In this document: one piece after another, positions 1-8,321 of the stretch
Position numbering within the stretch: position 1 is the first letter of the stretch
Layout: each line of letters opens with the position of its first letter
DNA from: Niveispirillum sp.
GTDB taxonomy: Bacteria; Pseudomonadota; Alphaproteobacteria; Azospirillales; Azospirillaceae
Direction: 5' to 3'
DNA length: 34,842 nucleotides
Assembly (NCBI RefSeq): GCF_017996735.1
Contig: NZ_JAGOGJ010000069.1
Location: 1 to 34,842 of the forward strand
The notes under the pieces: generated by a model
What the model saw: the letters and a program-made list of their open reading frames with translations, nothing else
Database searches by the model: none
Told to the model about the DNA's origin: nothing
Position numbers and translations under genes: made by a program

Positions 1-1
1 G

Positions 2-109
2 GGGCTGGGCGCGCGGGTCGGGGCGGGCCTTGCGGTATCAGGGGCGCTGATGCAGGGCCTGTTCCGCAATCCGCTCGCAGATCCAGGTCTCGTGGGGGTG
101 GGGGCGGGC
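2..109 (+). pseudogene. fragment of FecCD/BtuC-type ABC transporter permease fused to GH97
   Basis: Read in the frame of the downstream GH97, bases 2-109 give LAVSGALMQGLFRNPLADPG and then LVGVGAGA. This is the strongly conserved cytoplasmic-loop region of FecCD/BtuC/HmuU permeases (consensus SGA-x-x-QGLFRNPLADPG-x-x-G). The rest of the permease is absent. The permease match ends at GVGAGA and the next residues (AYAVNERV) look like the end of a GH97 membrane anchor, so a join in a short GC-rich microhomology is possible. This could be a true deletion or rearrangement, or an assembly join at a contig end. Confidence 0.65.
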
Positions 110-2260
110 GCCTATGCCGTCAACGAAAGGGTACCGGAATTCCTGCGGCAATGGCGTGGGGCGGAAGCCTATAAACGCCGTCGCGCAACGGAGCCGTTCG
201 ACCGTTGGCCGCCACCGGCTGAGCATGAACCAGCCATCGACCGTCCGGAAGGGCCCGCCTATTCCCTGGTCTCGCCCGATGGGCGGATGGTTGCCACCGT
301 CACCATCGACCCGCGTGCGCCGCTCTATGAGTTGTCGGTCGATGGCAAGCCGGTCATCAATCCCTCCCGCCTGGGTTTCGACCTGCATCCCGGCGGCCGG
401 CTGCAACGCGATCTCACGGTGGTGGAGGAACGCCGCCGGGACCGGGACGAGGTCTGGGAACAGCCCTGGGGCGAGGAAAGGCTGATCCGCGACCGGCACA
501 ACGAACTGGTCCTGACCTTGAAGGAACAGGCGGCGCCGGGTCGGCTTCTGGAATTGCATCTGCGCCTGTCCGACGATGGCCTGGCCCTGCGTTGCGTGCT
601 GCCGGGTGCCGCGCCGGTCGAGGTGCTGGACGAACGGACGGAGTTCGTCCTGGGCGGCGATCCGCTGCTCTGGTGGCTGCCGGCCTATGGTTTCGCACGC
701 GATGAATATCTCTATCGCTGCCAGCCCTTGTCGGCGGTTCGGGATGAGCCGCGGGGCCGTGCTCTGCACACGCCGCTAACGGTGCGGACAGAGAATGGCC
801 TGACGCTCTGCTTCCATGAAGCGGCCCTGGTCGACTATGCCGGCATGAATCTGGCGCCGCAGCCGGGCGGCATGCTGCGCTGTGACCTGACGCCCTGGTC
901 GGACGGGGTGAAGGTACGCGGGGATGGCGCGATCCGCACGCCCTGGCGCACGGTGCAGGTGGGGCGGCGGCCCGTTGACCTGATCAATTCCCGCCTGATC
1001 CTGAACCTGAACGACCCGCCCGCCATTGATCCGGCCCCCTTCCGGCCCGGCAAATATATCGGCGTCTGGTGGGGTTATATCCTGAACATCTGGGACCGGG
1101 TGCCCGGCCCGCATTATGGGGCGACGACGGCGCGCTGTCTGGACTATATCGACTTTGCCGCCCGGCACGGGTTCGACGGGGTACTGATCGAAAGCTGGAA
1201 CCAGGGCTGGGAGCAATGGCCGAAAGTGGAGGCCATGCGCTTCACCGAACCCTCCAGCGGCTTTGACGAGGCGGCGGTGCTGGCGCGCGCGCGGTCCAGC
1301 GGCGTGCATCTGGTCGGCCATGCCGAAAGCGGCGGCGATATCAGCCATATGGAAATATCCCTGCCGGAGATCACGGCCGGTCTCCGCCGCTGGGGGGCAA
1401 AGGTGGTCAAGACCGGCTATGTCGCAGCCCAGCCGGGCCTGGTCCGCCGCCTGCCCGACGGCACCACGACCCATGAGTGGCATTACGGCCAGTTCAGCGT
1501 GAACCATCACGCCCTGGTGACGCAAACCATGGCCCGTCTTGGCATCGCCGTTATTGCGCATGAGGGGGTGAAGGACACGGGTCTGCGCCGCACGTGGCCC
1601 AACTTGTTTTCCCGCGAATGCGCGCGGGGCCAGGAATTCAACGCCTTCGACGTGGCCGATGGCGGCAACCCGCCAGAGCATGAGGCGACGTTGGCCTTCA
1701 CCCGACTGCTGTCCGGCCCCATGGATTTCACCCCCGGCATCTTCGATCCGGCCCTGAAGTGGCTGCGGGGCTGGCGTGGTGTACAGCGGCGGCTGATCTA
1801 TGGCCGGTCGCGGGTCAACACGACCTTGGCAAAGCAACTGGCGCTTTATGTCGTCATCCACAGCCCCATGCAGATGGCGGCCGACCTGATCGAGAATTAC
1901 GAAGGCCACCCGGCCTTCCAGTTCATCAAGGATGTGCCCGTCGATTGGGAGAGGTCCATCGCCCTGGAGGGGGAGGTGGGACGCCATGTCGTCATCGCCC
2001 GGCAGGAACGGGGCGGGCGCGACTGGTATATCGGCGCCATTGGTGACGGACGGCCATTGGACATTGAGATCGACCTCGGCTTCCTGGAGGAAGGCGTGCC
2101 CTATCAGGCCACAATCTACGGCGACGCACCCGACGCCGACTGGCGGGATAGACCCGATGCCTGGAGGGTCTGGACTGCGCGGGTGGGGGCGGGTGACCAG
2201 TTGCCGATCCGTTTGGCACCCGGCGGGGGGCAGGCAATCCGCCTTGTCCCGCTTGCCTGA
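2..2260 (+). CDS. GH97 family glycoside hydrolase (inverting, SusB-like), N-terminus chimeric
   Basis: Predicted exo-acting alpha-glycosidase of family GH97. From about codon 60 the protein follows the family: N-terminal beta-sandwich starting at VSPDGRM, then the catalytic barrel. Counting from the ATG at 50, the glutamates typical of the inverting SusB-like branch are present: E426 in HAES, E505 in AHE and E523 in RECARGQE, followed by GPMDFTPGIF. The frame is open from base 2. Its first 36 codons instead match an iron/B12 ABC permease (see the 2-109 entry), so the native N-terminus is missing. The paralogue at 23996-26164 has a membrane anchor there and shares the same order of motifs. A rho-independent terminator follows at 2288. 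The glycosidase assignment is secure; the substrate (alpha-glucoside is the usual one) is inferred. Whether the chimeric ORF is expressed is unknown. Confidence 0.85.
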   Translation, partial: GLGARVGAGLAVSGALMQGLFRNPLADPGLVGVGAGAYAVNERVPEFLRQWRGAEAYKRRRATEPFDRWPPPAEHEPAIDRPEGPAYSLVSPDGRMVATVTIDPRAPLYELSVDGKPVINPSRLGFDLHPGGRLQRDLTVVEERRRDRDEVWEQPWGEERLIRDRHNELVLTLKEQAAPGRLLELHLRLSDDGLALRCVLPGAAPVEVLDERTEFVLGGDPLLWWLPAYGFARDEYLYRCQPLSAVRDEPRGRALHTPLTVRTENGLTLCFHEAALVDYAGMNLAPQPGGMLRCDLTPWSDGVKVRGDGAIRTPWRTVQVGRRPVDLINSRLILNLNDPPAIDPAPFRPGKYIGVWWGYILNIWDRVPGPHYGATTARCLDYIDFAARHGFDGVLIESWNQGWEQWPKVEAMRFTEPSSGFDEAAVLARARSSGVHLVGHAESGGDISHMEISLPEITAGLRRWGAKVVKTGYVAAQPGLVRRLPDGTTTHEWHYGQFSVNHHALVTQTMARLGIAVIAHEGVKDTGLRRTWPNLFSRECARGQEFNAFDVADGGNPPEHEATLAFTRLLSGPMDFTPGIFDPALKWLRGWRGVQRRLIYGRSRVNTTLAKQLALYVVIHSPMQMAADLIENYEGHPAFQFIKDVPVDWERSIALEGEVGRHVVIARQERGGRDWYIGAIGDGRPLDIEIDLGFLEEGVPYQATIYGDAPDADWRDRPDAWRVWTARVGAGDQLPIRLAPGGGQAIRLVPLA

Positions 2261-2287
2261 TCGTTGCATCCCCGTGCTGCCAACCCC

Positions 2288-2325
2288 AAGGACCCGTTCC
2301 GACACCGGACGGGTCCTTTGCTTTT
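2288..2325 (+). terminator. rho-independent terminator after GH97
   Basis: AAGGACCCGT (2288-2297) pairs perfectly with ACGGGTCCTT (2309-2318), giving a 10-bp stem with an 11-base loop, followed by TGCTTTT. It lies 28 bases after the GH97 stop and before the promoter of the GH3 gene, so it separates the two transcription units. Confidence 0.8.
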
Positions 2326-2347
2326 CCGGCCCGCCGGCCGTTCCTGC

Positions 2348-2375
2348 TTGTCAAATTTGTCCAATGGGATAAATA
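2348..2375 (+). promoter_or_regulatory. predicted promoter of the GH3-GMC operon
   Basis: TTGTCA (2348-2353), a 16-base spacer and TAAATA (2370-2375) form a plausible sigma-70 promoter in an AT-rich patch. The TetR1-type inverted repeat 2355-2374 fills the spacer and overlaps the -10 element, which is the expected place for a repressor. Confidence 0.5.
2355..2374 (+). promoter_or_regulatory. operator site 1 (TetR1 regulon repeat)
   Basis: ATTTGTCC-AATG-GGATAAAT, an 8-4-8 inverted repeat with one mismatch. It is the same repeat as at 16636, 16699, 17460 and 17526. It overlaps the predicted promoter of the GH3 gene. Binding by the TetR protein encoded at 16734-17432 is inferred from the repeats flanking that gene. 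Confidence 0.7.
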
Positions 2376-2429
2376 TGTGGGAAACGAACCCGACTGCGAT
2401 GGGAACGGTCGGGCGGAGGGAGAAAAGCA

Positions 2430-4514
2430 ATGTCTGATTTGGGCCCCGTGAAAGGCATGACGGAGGCGGAGATCGCCCGGCAGGTGACCCGCATCCTGGC
2501 TGCCGCCACGCTGGAGGAGAAGGTGGCGATGATGTCGGGCCATGGCTTCTTTCAGCAATTCGCGGAAAGTGCGGGGCGCTGGGGCGCCCACCCTTACCGG
2601 GCGGGCGGCGGGTGCGAGCGGCTGGGCGTGCCAGCGCTTTACTTCACCGATGGGCCGCGTGGCGTGGTGCGCGGCAATTCCACCTGCTTTCCCGTCAGCA
2701 TGGCGCGGGGCGCCAGCTTCGACACCGATCTGGAACGCCGCATCGGCGAGGCGATGGGGATCGAGGCACGTGCGCAGGGCTGCAACCTGTCGGGGGCGGT
2801 CTGCGTCAACCTGCTGCGCCATCCCGCCTGGGGCCGGGCGCAGGAGACCTATGGCGAAGACAGCTATCATGTCGGGCTGATGGGGGCGGCGCTGGCAACC
2901 GGCATCCAGACCCACAATGTCATCGCCACCGTGAAGCACTTCGCGCTGAACTCCATCGAGAATGCACGCTTCAAGGTCGATGTCCGGGTCGATGCGCGTA
3001 GCTTGCGCGAGGTCTGGCTGCCGCATTTCAAGCGGGTGCTGGATGCCGGCTGCGCCTCGGTGATGAGTGCCTATAACCAGGTGAATGGGGAATTCTGCGG
3101 CCAGCATCGGGAGTTGCTGACCGACATCCTGCGCCATGAATGGGGCTTTGACGGGTTCGTCCATTCCGACTGGGTCTTCGGCGTGAAGGCGCCCTATGGC
3201 GCCGCCGCCGGCCTGGATATCGAGAACCCGGAGCCCATCAATTTCGGCTCCCGGCTTGTGGAGGCCGTGGAAAGCGGGGTGATCGAGCCGGCGGTTATCG
3301 ACACGGCCTGCCGCCGCATCCTAACCGCGCTCTACCGTTTCGCAGCGGCGGAGGATCCGCTGGAGGCCTATACACCCGATCTGGTGGCCCGTGCCGCGCA
3401 CCGTGAACTGGCCTATGAGGCGGCGGTCAAGTCGGCCGTGCTGCTGAAGAATGAGGGGGCCGTGGCGCCGCTGGATGCCGGTACGCTGCGCGACGTTACG
3501 GTCTTCGGCCGGCTGGCCCTGCTGCCCAACCTGGGCGACCATGGATCCAGCCGCGTTGCCCCGCCGGCGACGGTGACGCCCATGCAGGGCTTGTTGGTTC
3601 GCTTGGGCGATAGCGTCCGGTTCGGCGGCGATGAGGGGGATGCCGCAGCAGCGGCGCTGGCGGCGGCGAAGTCCCAGGTGGCCATCATCATCGTCGGATA
3701 TACCGCCCGCGACGAGGGCGAATTCATTCCCGGCGACATCTCCCTGGGTCAGGTGGAAACCGGGGGCGACAACCAACTCATGTCCGGCGGCGACCGTGAC
3801 AGCCTGCACCTGCCGGCGGCGCAAATCGATCTGATCCGCAGCATCGCCGCGGCGCAACCCAACTGCATCGTGGTCGTCGTGGCCGGTTCCGCCGTGCTGA
3901 TGGCGGAATGGATCGATGCGGTGCCGGTGGTGTTGCAAAGCTTTTATGCCGGCATGGAGGGTGGGCGGGCGCTGGCCGACCTGCTGACCGGCCGCGTCTC
4001 GCCGTCGGGACGGCTGCCCTTCACCGTTGCGGCGGCGGCATCGGATTATCCGCCCTTCGACAAGGAGGCGGACAGTATCGAATATGGCGCCTGGCATGGC
4101 TATGCGCTGCTGGAAAAGCATGGGGTGCGTCCGGCTTTTCCCTTCGGCCATGGCCTATCCTATGCGCGCTTCGCTTATCGGGCGTTGAAGACGCGGGCAG
4201 CGGCCGATGGCGGCATCGACGCCGAGGTCAGCATCCGCAATGACGGGCCGATGACGGCGGACGAAGTGGCGCAGCTCTATATCGGCTTTCCCGGTATCGC
4301 CGCCGAACGGCCGGTGAAGCTGCTGCGTGGTTTTCAGCGCGTCACCCTGAGGCCCGGCGAGACGCGGACACTGCATTTCCATGTTCCCCCCGCCGATCTG
4401 GCCTGGTGGTGCCCGGACGGGCGGCGCTGGCAGGTGGAAGGCGGGCTGCATCGCGTGTTCGTCGGCCCTTCTTCGGACAGCCAGGGCCTGCTCTGGACTG
4501 ATGTGCGGCTATGA
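2430..4514 (+). CDS. GH3 family beta-glycosidase, cytoplasmic
   Basis: Predicted beta-glucosidase-type exo-hydrolase, 694 residues. It has the GH3 N-terminal barrel with KHFALNS and the nucleophile motif HSDW (D247), then the GH3 C-terminal domain, and a fibronectin-III-like end after PFGHGLSY. No signal peptide or membrane segment is visible at the N-terminus (MSDLGPVKGMTEAEIARQV), so it should act in the cytoplasm on an imported glycoside. The start is supported by GGAGGGAG eight bases upstream. The gene carries operator site 1 in its promoter and is followed within about 12 bases by the GMC oxidoreductase, so the two are almost certainly co-transcribed. Removing a sugar and then oxidising the freed alcohol would be a natural pairing. 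The sugar and anomer beyond 'beta' cannot be read from sequence. Confidence 0.9.
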   Translation: MSDLGPVKGMTEAEIARQVTRILAAATLEEKVAMMSGHGFFQQFAESAGRWGAHPYRAGGGCERLGVPALYFTDGPRGVVRGNSTCFPVSMARGASFDTDLERRIGEAMGIEARAQGCNLSGAVCVNLLRHPAWGRAQETYGEDSYHVGLMGAALATGIQTHNVIATVKHFALNSIENARFKVDVRVDARSLREVWLPHFKRVLDAGCASVMSAYNQVNGEFCGQHRELLTDILRHEWGFDGFVHSDWVFGVKAPYGAAAGLDIENPEPINFGSRLVEAVESGVIEPAVIDTACRRILTALYRFAAAEDPLEAYTPDLVARAAHRELAYEAAVKSAVLLKNEGAVAPLDAGTLRDVTVFGRLALLPNLGDHGSSRVAPPATVTPMQGLLVRLGDSVRFGGDEGDAAAAALAAAKSQVAIIIVGYTARDEGEFIPGDISLGQVETGGDNQLMSGGDRDSLHLPAAQIDLIRSIAAAQPNCIVVVVAGSAVLMAEWIDAVPVVLQSFYAGMEGGRALADLLTGRVSPSGRLPFTVAAAASDYPPFDKEADSIEYGAWHGYALLEKHGVRPAFPFGHGLSYARFAYRALKTRAAADGGIDAEVSIRNDGPMTADEVAQLYIGFPGIAAERPVKLLRGFQRVTLRPGETRTLHFHVPPADLAWWCPDGRRWQVEGGLHRVFVGPSSDSQGLLWTDVRL

Positions 4515-4526
4515 CGGGGAATGGCG

Positions 4527-6131
4527 ATGGATGTCGACTATTTGATTATCGGGGCTGGCAGTGCCGGTTGCGTGCTGGCCAACCGCTTGTCTGCCGACCC
4601 CGCCAAGCGGGTGCTGCTGCTGGAAGCTGGGGGGCCGGATCGCAATCCGTTGATCCAGGTGCCGTTGGCCTTCGGCCTGACAGCGCATTCGCCCTCCTAT
4701 AGCTGGAATTACCGCACGGCACCGGATCTCGGCGGGCGGGCTTTTCGCTGGGCCAAGGGCAAGGTGCTGGGCGGATCGTCCGCCATCAATGGTCTGGTCT
4801 ATGTGCGCGGGCACAGGCTGGATTATGATGGCTGGGCGCAACTTGGCTGCCCCGGCTGGTCGTTCGAGGAGGTCCTGCCCTATTTCCGTCGGTCGGAAGA
4901 CTGGCAGGGGCCGCCGTCGGAATGGCGGGGCCAGGGTGGGCCGCTCTGCGTCAGCCCGCCCTTCGACCTGCTGCCCGTAGACGAGGCCTTTATGCAGGCC
5001 TGCACGGAGGTCGGACTTCCCCGCAACCCGGACTATAACGGGGTGGAGCAGGAGGGCGTGTCCGTCTTCCAGATGACGGCGCGCAACGGCCGTCGCATGT
5101 CGGCGGCGCGGGCCTTCCTGCGCCCGGCCCTGAACAGGCCCAATCTGCGGGTTGTGACGGGCTGCACCGTCACCCGCATTGAGCTTTCAGGCGGTCGGGC
5201 CGTGGGGGTGCGTGTTCGTCGCGGCGGGGAGGAACAGCGCTTCCTGGCCAGGGGCGAGATATTGCTGGCAGCCGGGGCCGTGGCCTCGCCCCAATTGCTG
5301 ATGCTGTCAGGTATCGGTCCGGGGGCGCATCTGCGGGAAATGGGCCTGCCCGTCTTGCTGGACCAACCGGGCGTCGGCAGTAATCTTCAGGACCATTATG
5401 CTGTTCCCGTCATCGCGCGGCTGGACGCGGTCGGCACCTACAACGAGCAGGGCCGGCCCTGGGGTCTGCTGAAGGCGGCTGCCGCTTATGCCATGCAATC
5501 ACGCGGTATGTTCTCCTCTGCCGCTGCGCATGTGGTGGTCTTCGCCAACAGCCGCTTCGGCCTGGCCAGCCCTGACATCCAGATGCACATGCTGCCTGGC
5601 AGTTCGTCTGTTTATGATTCCGGGCGGCTGGACGGTTTTCCGGCCCTGACCTGTGCGCCCTGCCAGTTGCGCCCGGAAAGCCGGGGTGACATCCACCTGG
5701 CCGGTCCCGATCCCCTGACCCCGCCGCTGATCCGGCCTAACTATCTGGCGGCGGCGGAAGACCGGCATGTCACACTGGCCTCGCTGCGGTTGACCCTGTC
5801 CATCCTGGCAGCACCCGCCCTGCTGCACTTGGGTGCGAAGCCGCTGGGCATCGATATGCGCGACAGCGACGAGGCGTTGCTGGCCTTTGCCGAGGCGCAG
5901 GGAAACACGGTCTATCATCCGGTCGGCACCTGTCGCATGGGCAGCGATACGGACGCTGTTGTCGATGCGCAATTGCGGGTGCGGGGGATCGACGGTCTGC
6001 GCGTGGTCGATGCCTCCATCATGCCGCGTTTGGTGTCCGGTAATACCAACGCGCCCACCATCATGATCGCGGAAAAGGCCGCCGACCTGATCGCGGGAAC
6101 ATTTCGCGCCGGCGTCGCGAAATGCGCTTGA
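4527..6131 (+). CDS. GMC-family FAD-dependent alcohol dehydrogenase (choline dehydrogenase-like)
   Basis: FAD enzyme of the glucose-methanol-choline family, 535 residues. The dinucleotide-binding motif GAGSAG starts at residue 9. GMC signature 1 (KVLGGSSAINGLVYVRGH) and signature 2 (GAVASPQLLMLSGIG) are present. The C-terminal catalytic part has YHPVGTCRMG (H464) and SGNTNAP (Asn partner). There is no signal peptide. The ATG at 4527 is preferred over 4521 because GGGGA at 4516-4520 is six bases from it but touches the earlier ATG. Relatives such as AlkJ oxidise hydrophobic primary alcohols to aldehydes, which suits the aldehyde dehydrogenase and acyl-CoA synthetase under the same operator. 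An alternative is oxidation of a glycoside to a keto-sugar, known for other GMC proteins. Confidence 0.88.
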   Translation: MDVDYLIIGAGSAGCVLANRLSADPAKRVLLLEAGGPDRNPLIQVPLAFGLTAHSPSYSWNYRTAPDLGGRAFRWAKGKVLGGSSAINGLVYVRGHRLDYDGWAQLGCPGWSFEEVLPYFRRSEDWQGPPSEWRGQGGPLCVSPPFDLLPVDEAFMQACTEVGLPRNPDYNGVEQEGVSVFQMTARNGRRMSAARAFLRPALNRPNLRVVTGCTVTRIELSGGRAVGVRVRRGGEEQRFLARGEILLAAGAVASPQLLMLSGIGPGAHLREMGLPVLLDQPGVGSNLQDHYAVPVIARLDAVGTYNEQGRPWGLLKAAAAYAMQSRGMFSSAAAHVVVFANSRFGLASPDIQMHMLPGSSSVYDSGRLDGFPALTCAPCQLRPESRGDIHLAGPDPLTPPLIRPNYLAAAEDRHVTLASLRLTLSILAAPALLHLGAKPLGIDMRDSDEALLAFAEAQGNTVYHPVGTCRMGSDTDAVVDAQLRVRGIDGLRVVDASIMPRLVSGNTNAPTIMIAEKAADLIAGTFRAGVAKCA

Positions 6132-6156
6132 CAGGCGCTGCTCATAATTTTAACGT
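6128..6156 (+). promoter_or_regulatory. predicted promoter of the beta-oxidation operon
   Basis: TTGACA (6128-6133), a 17-base spacer and TAACGT (6151-6156) begin an AT-rich island (about 6142-6195) that stands out from the GC-rich surroundings. No TetR1-type repeat occurs here. An AAATTCAAAC sequence at 6183 resembles one arm of the TetR2 palindrome, but only as a half-site. Confidence 0.45.
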
Positions 6157-6216
6157 TCAATCGAAATTTAAATAACTAGTAAAAATTCAAACCCCTAATC
6201 AGGAGGAGCGCACACC

Positions 6217-7398
6217 ATGCGACGCGATGTCAGGGTGGCGGGGGTCGGGATGATCCCCTTCAAGAAGCCGGGGGCCAGCGACGGCTATCAGGAGATGGGT
6301 GAAGAGGCGATCCGCCTGGCGTTGAAGGATGCCGGCGTCAGCTACGACCAGATCCAGCAGGCCTATGCCGGCTATGTGTATGGCGACAGCACCTGCGGCC
6401 AGTCGGTGGTCTACAAGGTGGGTCTGACCGGCATTCCGGTGATCAACGTCAACAACAACTGCTCCACCGGCTCCACGGCGCTGTTCCTGGCCCGTCAGGC
6501 GGTGGAAAGCGGTGCCGTGGAATGCGCGCTGGCCGTGGGGTTCGAGGAGATGAGACCCGGCGCCCTGGGCTCCAACTTCATGGACCGCGCCAACCCCATG
6601 GCCAACCACCTACAGGCCATGCTGAACCTGCAGGAGTTCACTGAAGCACCGCCGGCGTCGCAGTTCTTCGGTGGGGCCGGGGTGGAGTACCAGAAGAAGT
6701 ACGGTGCGAAGGACGAGACCTTTGCCAAGATTTCCGAGAAGGCGCGCAAGCACGCCGCTAATAATCCGCTGGCGATCTTCCGCACGCCACTGACCGTGGA
6801 AGAGGTAATGGCATCGGCTCACCAATATGGGCCGCTGACCCGGTACCAGTGCTGCCCGCCCACCTGCGGGGCTGCCGCCGCCATTATCTGTTCGGCGGAA
6901 TTCGCAGCCAAGCACGGTCTGGTAGCGCCGGTGCGCATCAAGGCTCAGGCCATGACCACCGACACTCCGGCCGCCTTTGAGTCCAGGTCGATGATGCAGG
7001 TCGTCGGCTATGACATGAGCAAGGCCGCGGCCAATCAGGTCTATGAACTGGCGGGCGTGGGGCCGGAAGAGGTGGGGGTCGTCGAACTGCACGACTGTTT
7101 CACCGCCAACGAGTTGCTGACCTATGAGGCCCTGGGCCTGACGCCGGAAGGCACGGCGGAGAAGTTCATCTGGGACGGCGACAACACCTATGGCGGCAAG
7201 GTCGTGACCAACCCGTCGGGAGGCCTTTTGTCCAAGGGCCATCCGTTGGGTGCCACGGGTCTGGCCCAGTGCGCCGAGATGGTCTGGCAGCTTCGCGGCC
7301 AGGCCGATCAGCGGCAGGTGGAGGGGCTGCGTTTCGCGCTCCAGCACAATATCGGCCTTGGCGGTGCCGCCGTGGTCGCCCTTTACGAACGCGTGTGA
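6217..7398 (+). CDS. SCPx-type thiolase (3-ketoacyl-CoA thiolase)
   Basis: Thiolytic cleavage of 3-ketoacyl-CoA, last step of beta-oxidation. The 393-residue protein has the SCPx/SCP2-thiolase pattern: NNNCSTGS with nucleophile C82, HDCF (H292, C294) and SKGHPLGATG (H342). These residues argue for a real thiolase and not a Ltp2-type retro-aldolase, which lacks the nucleophilic cysteine. In animals this domain is fused to SCP2; here SCP2 is separate at 8322. The start has AGGAGGAG upstream. It heads an operon with two hydratase halves, SCP2, two acyl-CoA dehydrogenases and an SDR. SCPx thiolases usually handle 2-methyl-branched or sterol-side-chain acyl-CoAs, so a branched or isoprenoid substrate is likely but not proven. 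Confidence 0.88.
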   Translation: MRRDVRVAGVGMIPFKKPGASDGYQEMGEEAIRLALKDAGVSYDQIQQAYAGYVYGDSTCGQSVVYKVGLTGIPVINVNNNCSTGSTALFLARQAVESGAVECALAVGFEEMRPGALGSNFMDRANPMANHLQAMLNLQEFTEAPPASQFFGGAGVEYQKKYGAKDETFAKISEKARKHAANNPLAIFRTPLTVEEVMASAHQYGPLTRYQCCPPTCGAAAAIICSAEFAAKHGLVAPVRIKAQAMTTDTPAAFESRSMMQVVGYDMSKAAANQVYELAGVGPEEVGVVELHDCFTANELLTYEALGLTPEGTAEKFIWDGDNTYGGKVVTNPSGGLLSKGHPLGATGLAQCAEMVWQLRGQADQRQVEGLRFALQHNIGLGGAAVVALYERV

Positions 7399-7405
7399 GG
7401 AAATC

Positions 7406-7849
7406 ATGCCTGTGGATCGCAGCTTCCTTGGCGTTGAGTCCGAGGACCGCTTCATCGACGTGGAAAAGGGGCAGTTGAAGCTGTTCGCGATGGCGACGGG
7501 GGAAAGCGACCCCGCCTATTCCAGCGAGGAGGCCGCCAAGGCGCGCGGCTATCGCAATATTCCGGCCCCGCCGACCTTCGTCTTCGGTCTGACCCTGCAG
7601 GCCCCGGCCAAGAAGGGCAACATGATCGACATGGTCGACAATGTGGGCGCCGTCCTGCATGGCGAGCAGGAATTCATCTACCACACCATGATCTATGCCG
7701 GTGACCGCCTGCGTCTGAAGACTAAGACGGTCGATATCTATGAAAAGAAGGGCGGCAAGATGGAGTTCATCGTCCAGGACACCACCGTCCACAACCAGGA
7801 CGATGTGCTCTGCCTCACCGCCCGTACCGTCGCCATCTATCGGAATTGA
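7406..7849 (+). CDS. MaoC N-terminal-type hot-dog protein (FAS1-like dehydratase half)
   Basis: 147-residue hot-dog fold protein of the MaoC N-terminal / FAS1-like dehydratase type. The region aligned with the hydratase-2 motif reads FAMATGESDPAY, so the catalytic Asp and His seen in the partner (D37/H42 of the next gene) are replaced by Glu33 and Tyr38. This half is therefore expected to be non-catalytic and to shape the acyl-CoA site, as in the heterodimeric ChsH1-ChsH2 or in the two-domain hydratase of MFE-2. It lies seven bases after the thiolase (GAGGAAATC before the ATG) and ten bases before the partner, consistent with a 1:1 complex that hydrates 2-enoyl-CoA. Confidence 0.82.
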   Translation: MPVDRSFLGVESEDRFIDVEKGQLKLFAMATGESDPAYSSEEAAKARGYRNIPAPPTFVFGLTLQAPAKKGNMIDMVDNVGAVLHGEQEFIYHTMIYAGDRLRLKTKTVDIYEKKGGKMEFIVQDTTVHNQDDVLCLTARTVAIYRN

Positions 7850-7859
7850 AGGGGCGGAC

Positions 7860-8279
7860 ATGAGCTATCCCGATCTTGCCAATCTGGCCCCGGAACAGGA
7901 CCTGACCCCGCACGAGGCCGGGCCCGCCAGCCGCTGGGTGCTGGCCATGTTCGCCGGCGGTTCCGGCGACCACAACCCCATGCATATCGACAGCGATTTC
8001 GCCAAGATCTTCGGGCGGGAGGATGTCTTCGCCCAGGGCATGCTGTCGATGGCCTATCTGGCGCAGTTCGTGCGTCAGCAGGCCCCCCAGGAAAAGCTGC
8101 GCAATTTCAAGGCGCGCTTCACCGCCATCACACCGGTCAACGCCAACATCAAGTGCGAAGGCCGGGTGTTGGAACATGTCACGGTCGATGGTGAACCGCG
8201 TGTCCGCATCGGTCTGCGCACCAGCATCGATGACGGCACCGTGACCATGGAAGGCGAAGCGGTCATCGCCACCGCCTGA
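7860..8279 (+). CDS. MaoC-family (R)-specific enoyl-CoA hydratase, catalytic half
   Basis: 139-residue hot-dog protein. The hydratase-2 motif is intact: FAGGSGDHNPMHID with D37 and H42. It should add water to trans-2-enoyl-CoA, probably as a heterodimer with the preceding protein. The start at 7860 is chosen because AAGGGGC lies just upstream and the hot-dog fold begins here; an open frame further upstream overlaps the previous gene and is not convincing. Its product would feed the MFE-2-type dehydrogenase at 11047. Confidence 0.87.
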   Translation: MSYPDLANLAPEQDLTPHEAGPASRWVLAMFAGGSGDHNPMHIDSDFAKIFGREDVFAQGMLSMAYLAQFVRQQAPQEKLRNFKARFTAITPVNANIKCEGRVLEHVTVDGEPRVRIGLRTSIDDGTVTMEGEAVIATA

Positions 8280-8321
8280 GCCATACCAGATCCAAGAACC
8301 TTTTTCAAAATGGAGAAGAAC

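Noticed and set aside
776..2305. Long open frame on the minus strand opposite the GH97 gene
   Set aside because: It mirrors the GC-rich codon pattern of the GH97, has no recognisable domain and no ribosome site; the same holds for the minus-strand frame at 23801-26179 opposite the other GH97.
6183..6192. TetR2 operator in front of the thiolase operon
   Set aside because: Only one arm (AAATTCAAAC) is present and the second arm cannot be found; too weak to annotate.
6142..6195. AT-rich island as a replication origin or attachment site
   Set aside because: It has no repeated DnaA-like boxes, iterons or direct repeats; a promoter for the downstream operon explains it.
7740..7859. Longer N-terminus for the catalytic MaoC protein
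   Set aside because: The extra 40 codons lie wholly within the previous gene in another frame, and the hot-dog domain begins at the 7860 ATG with its own ribosome site.
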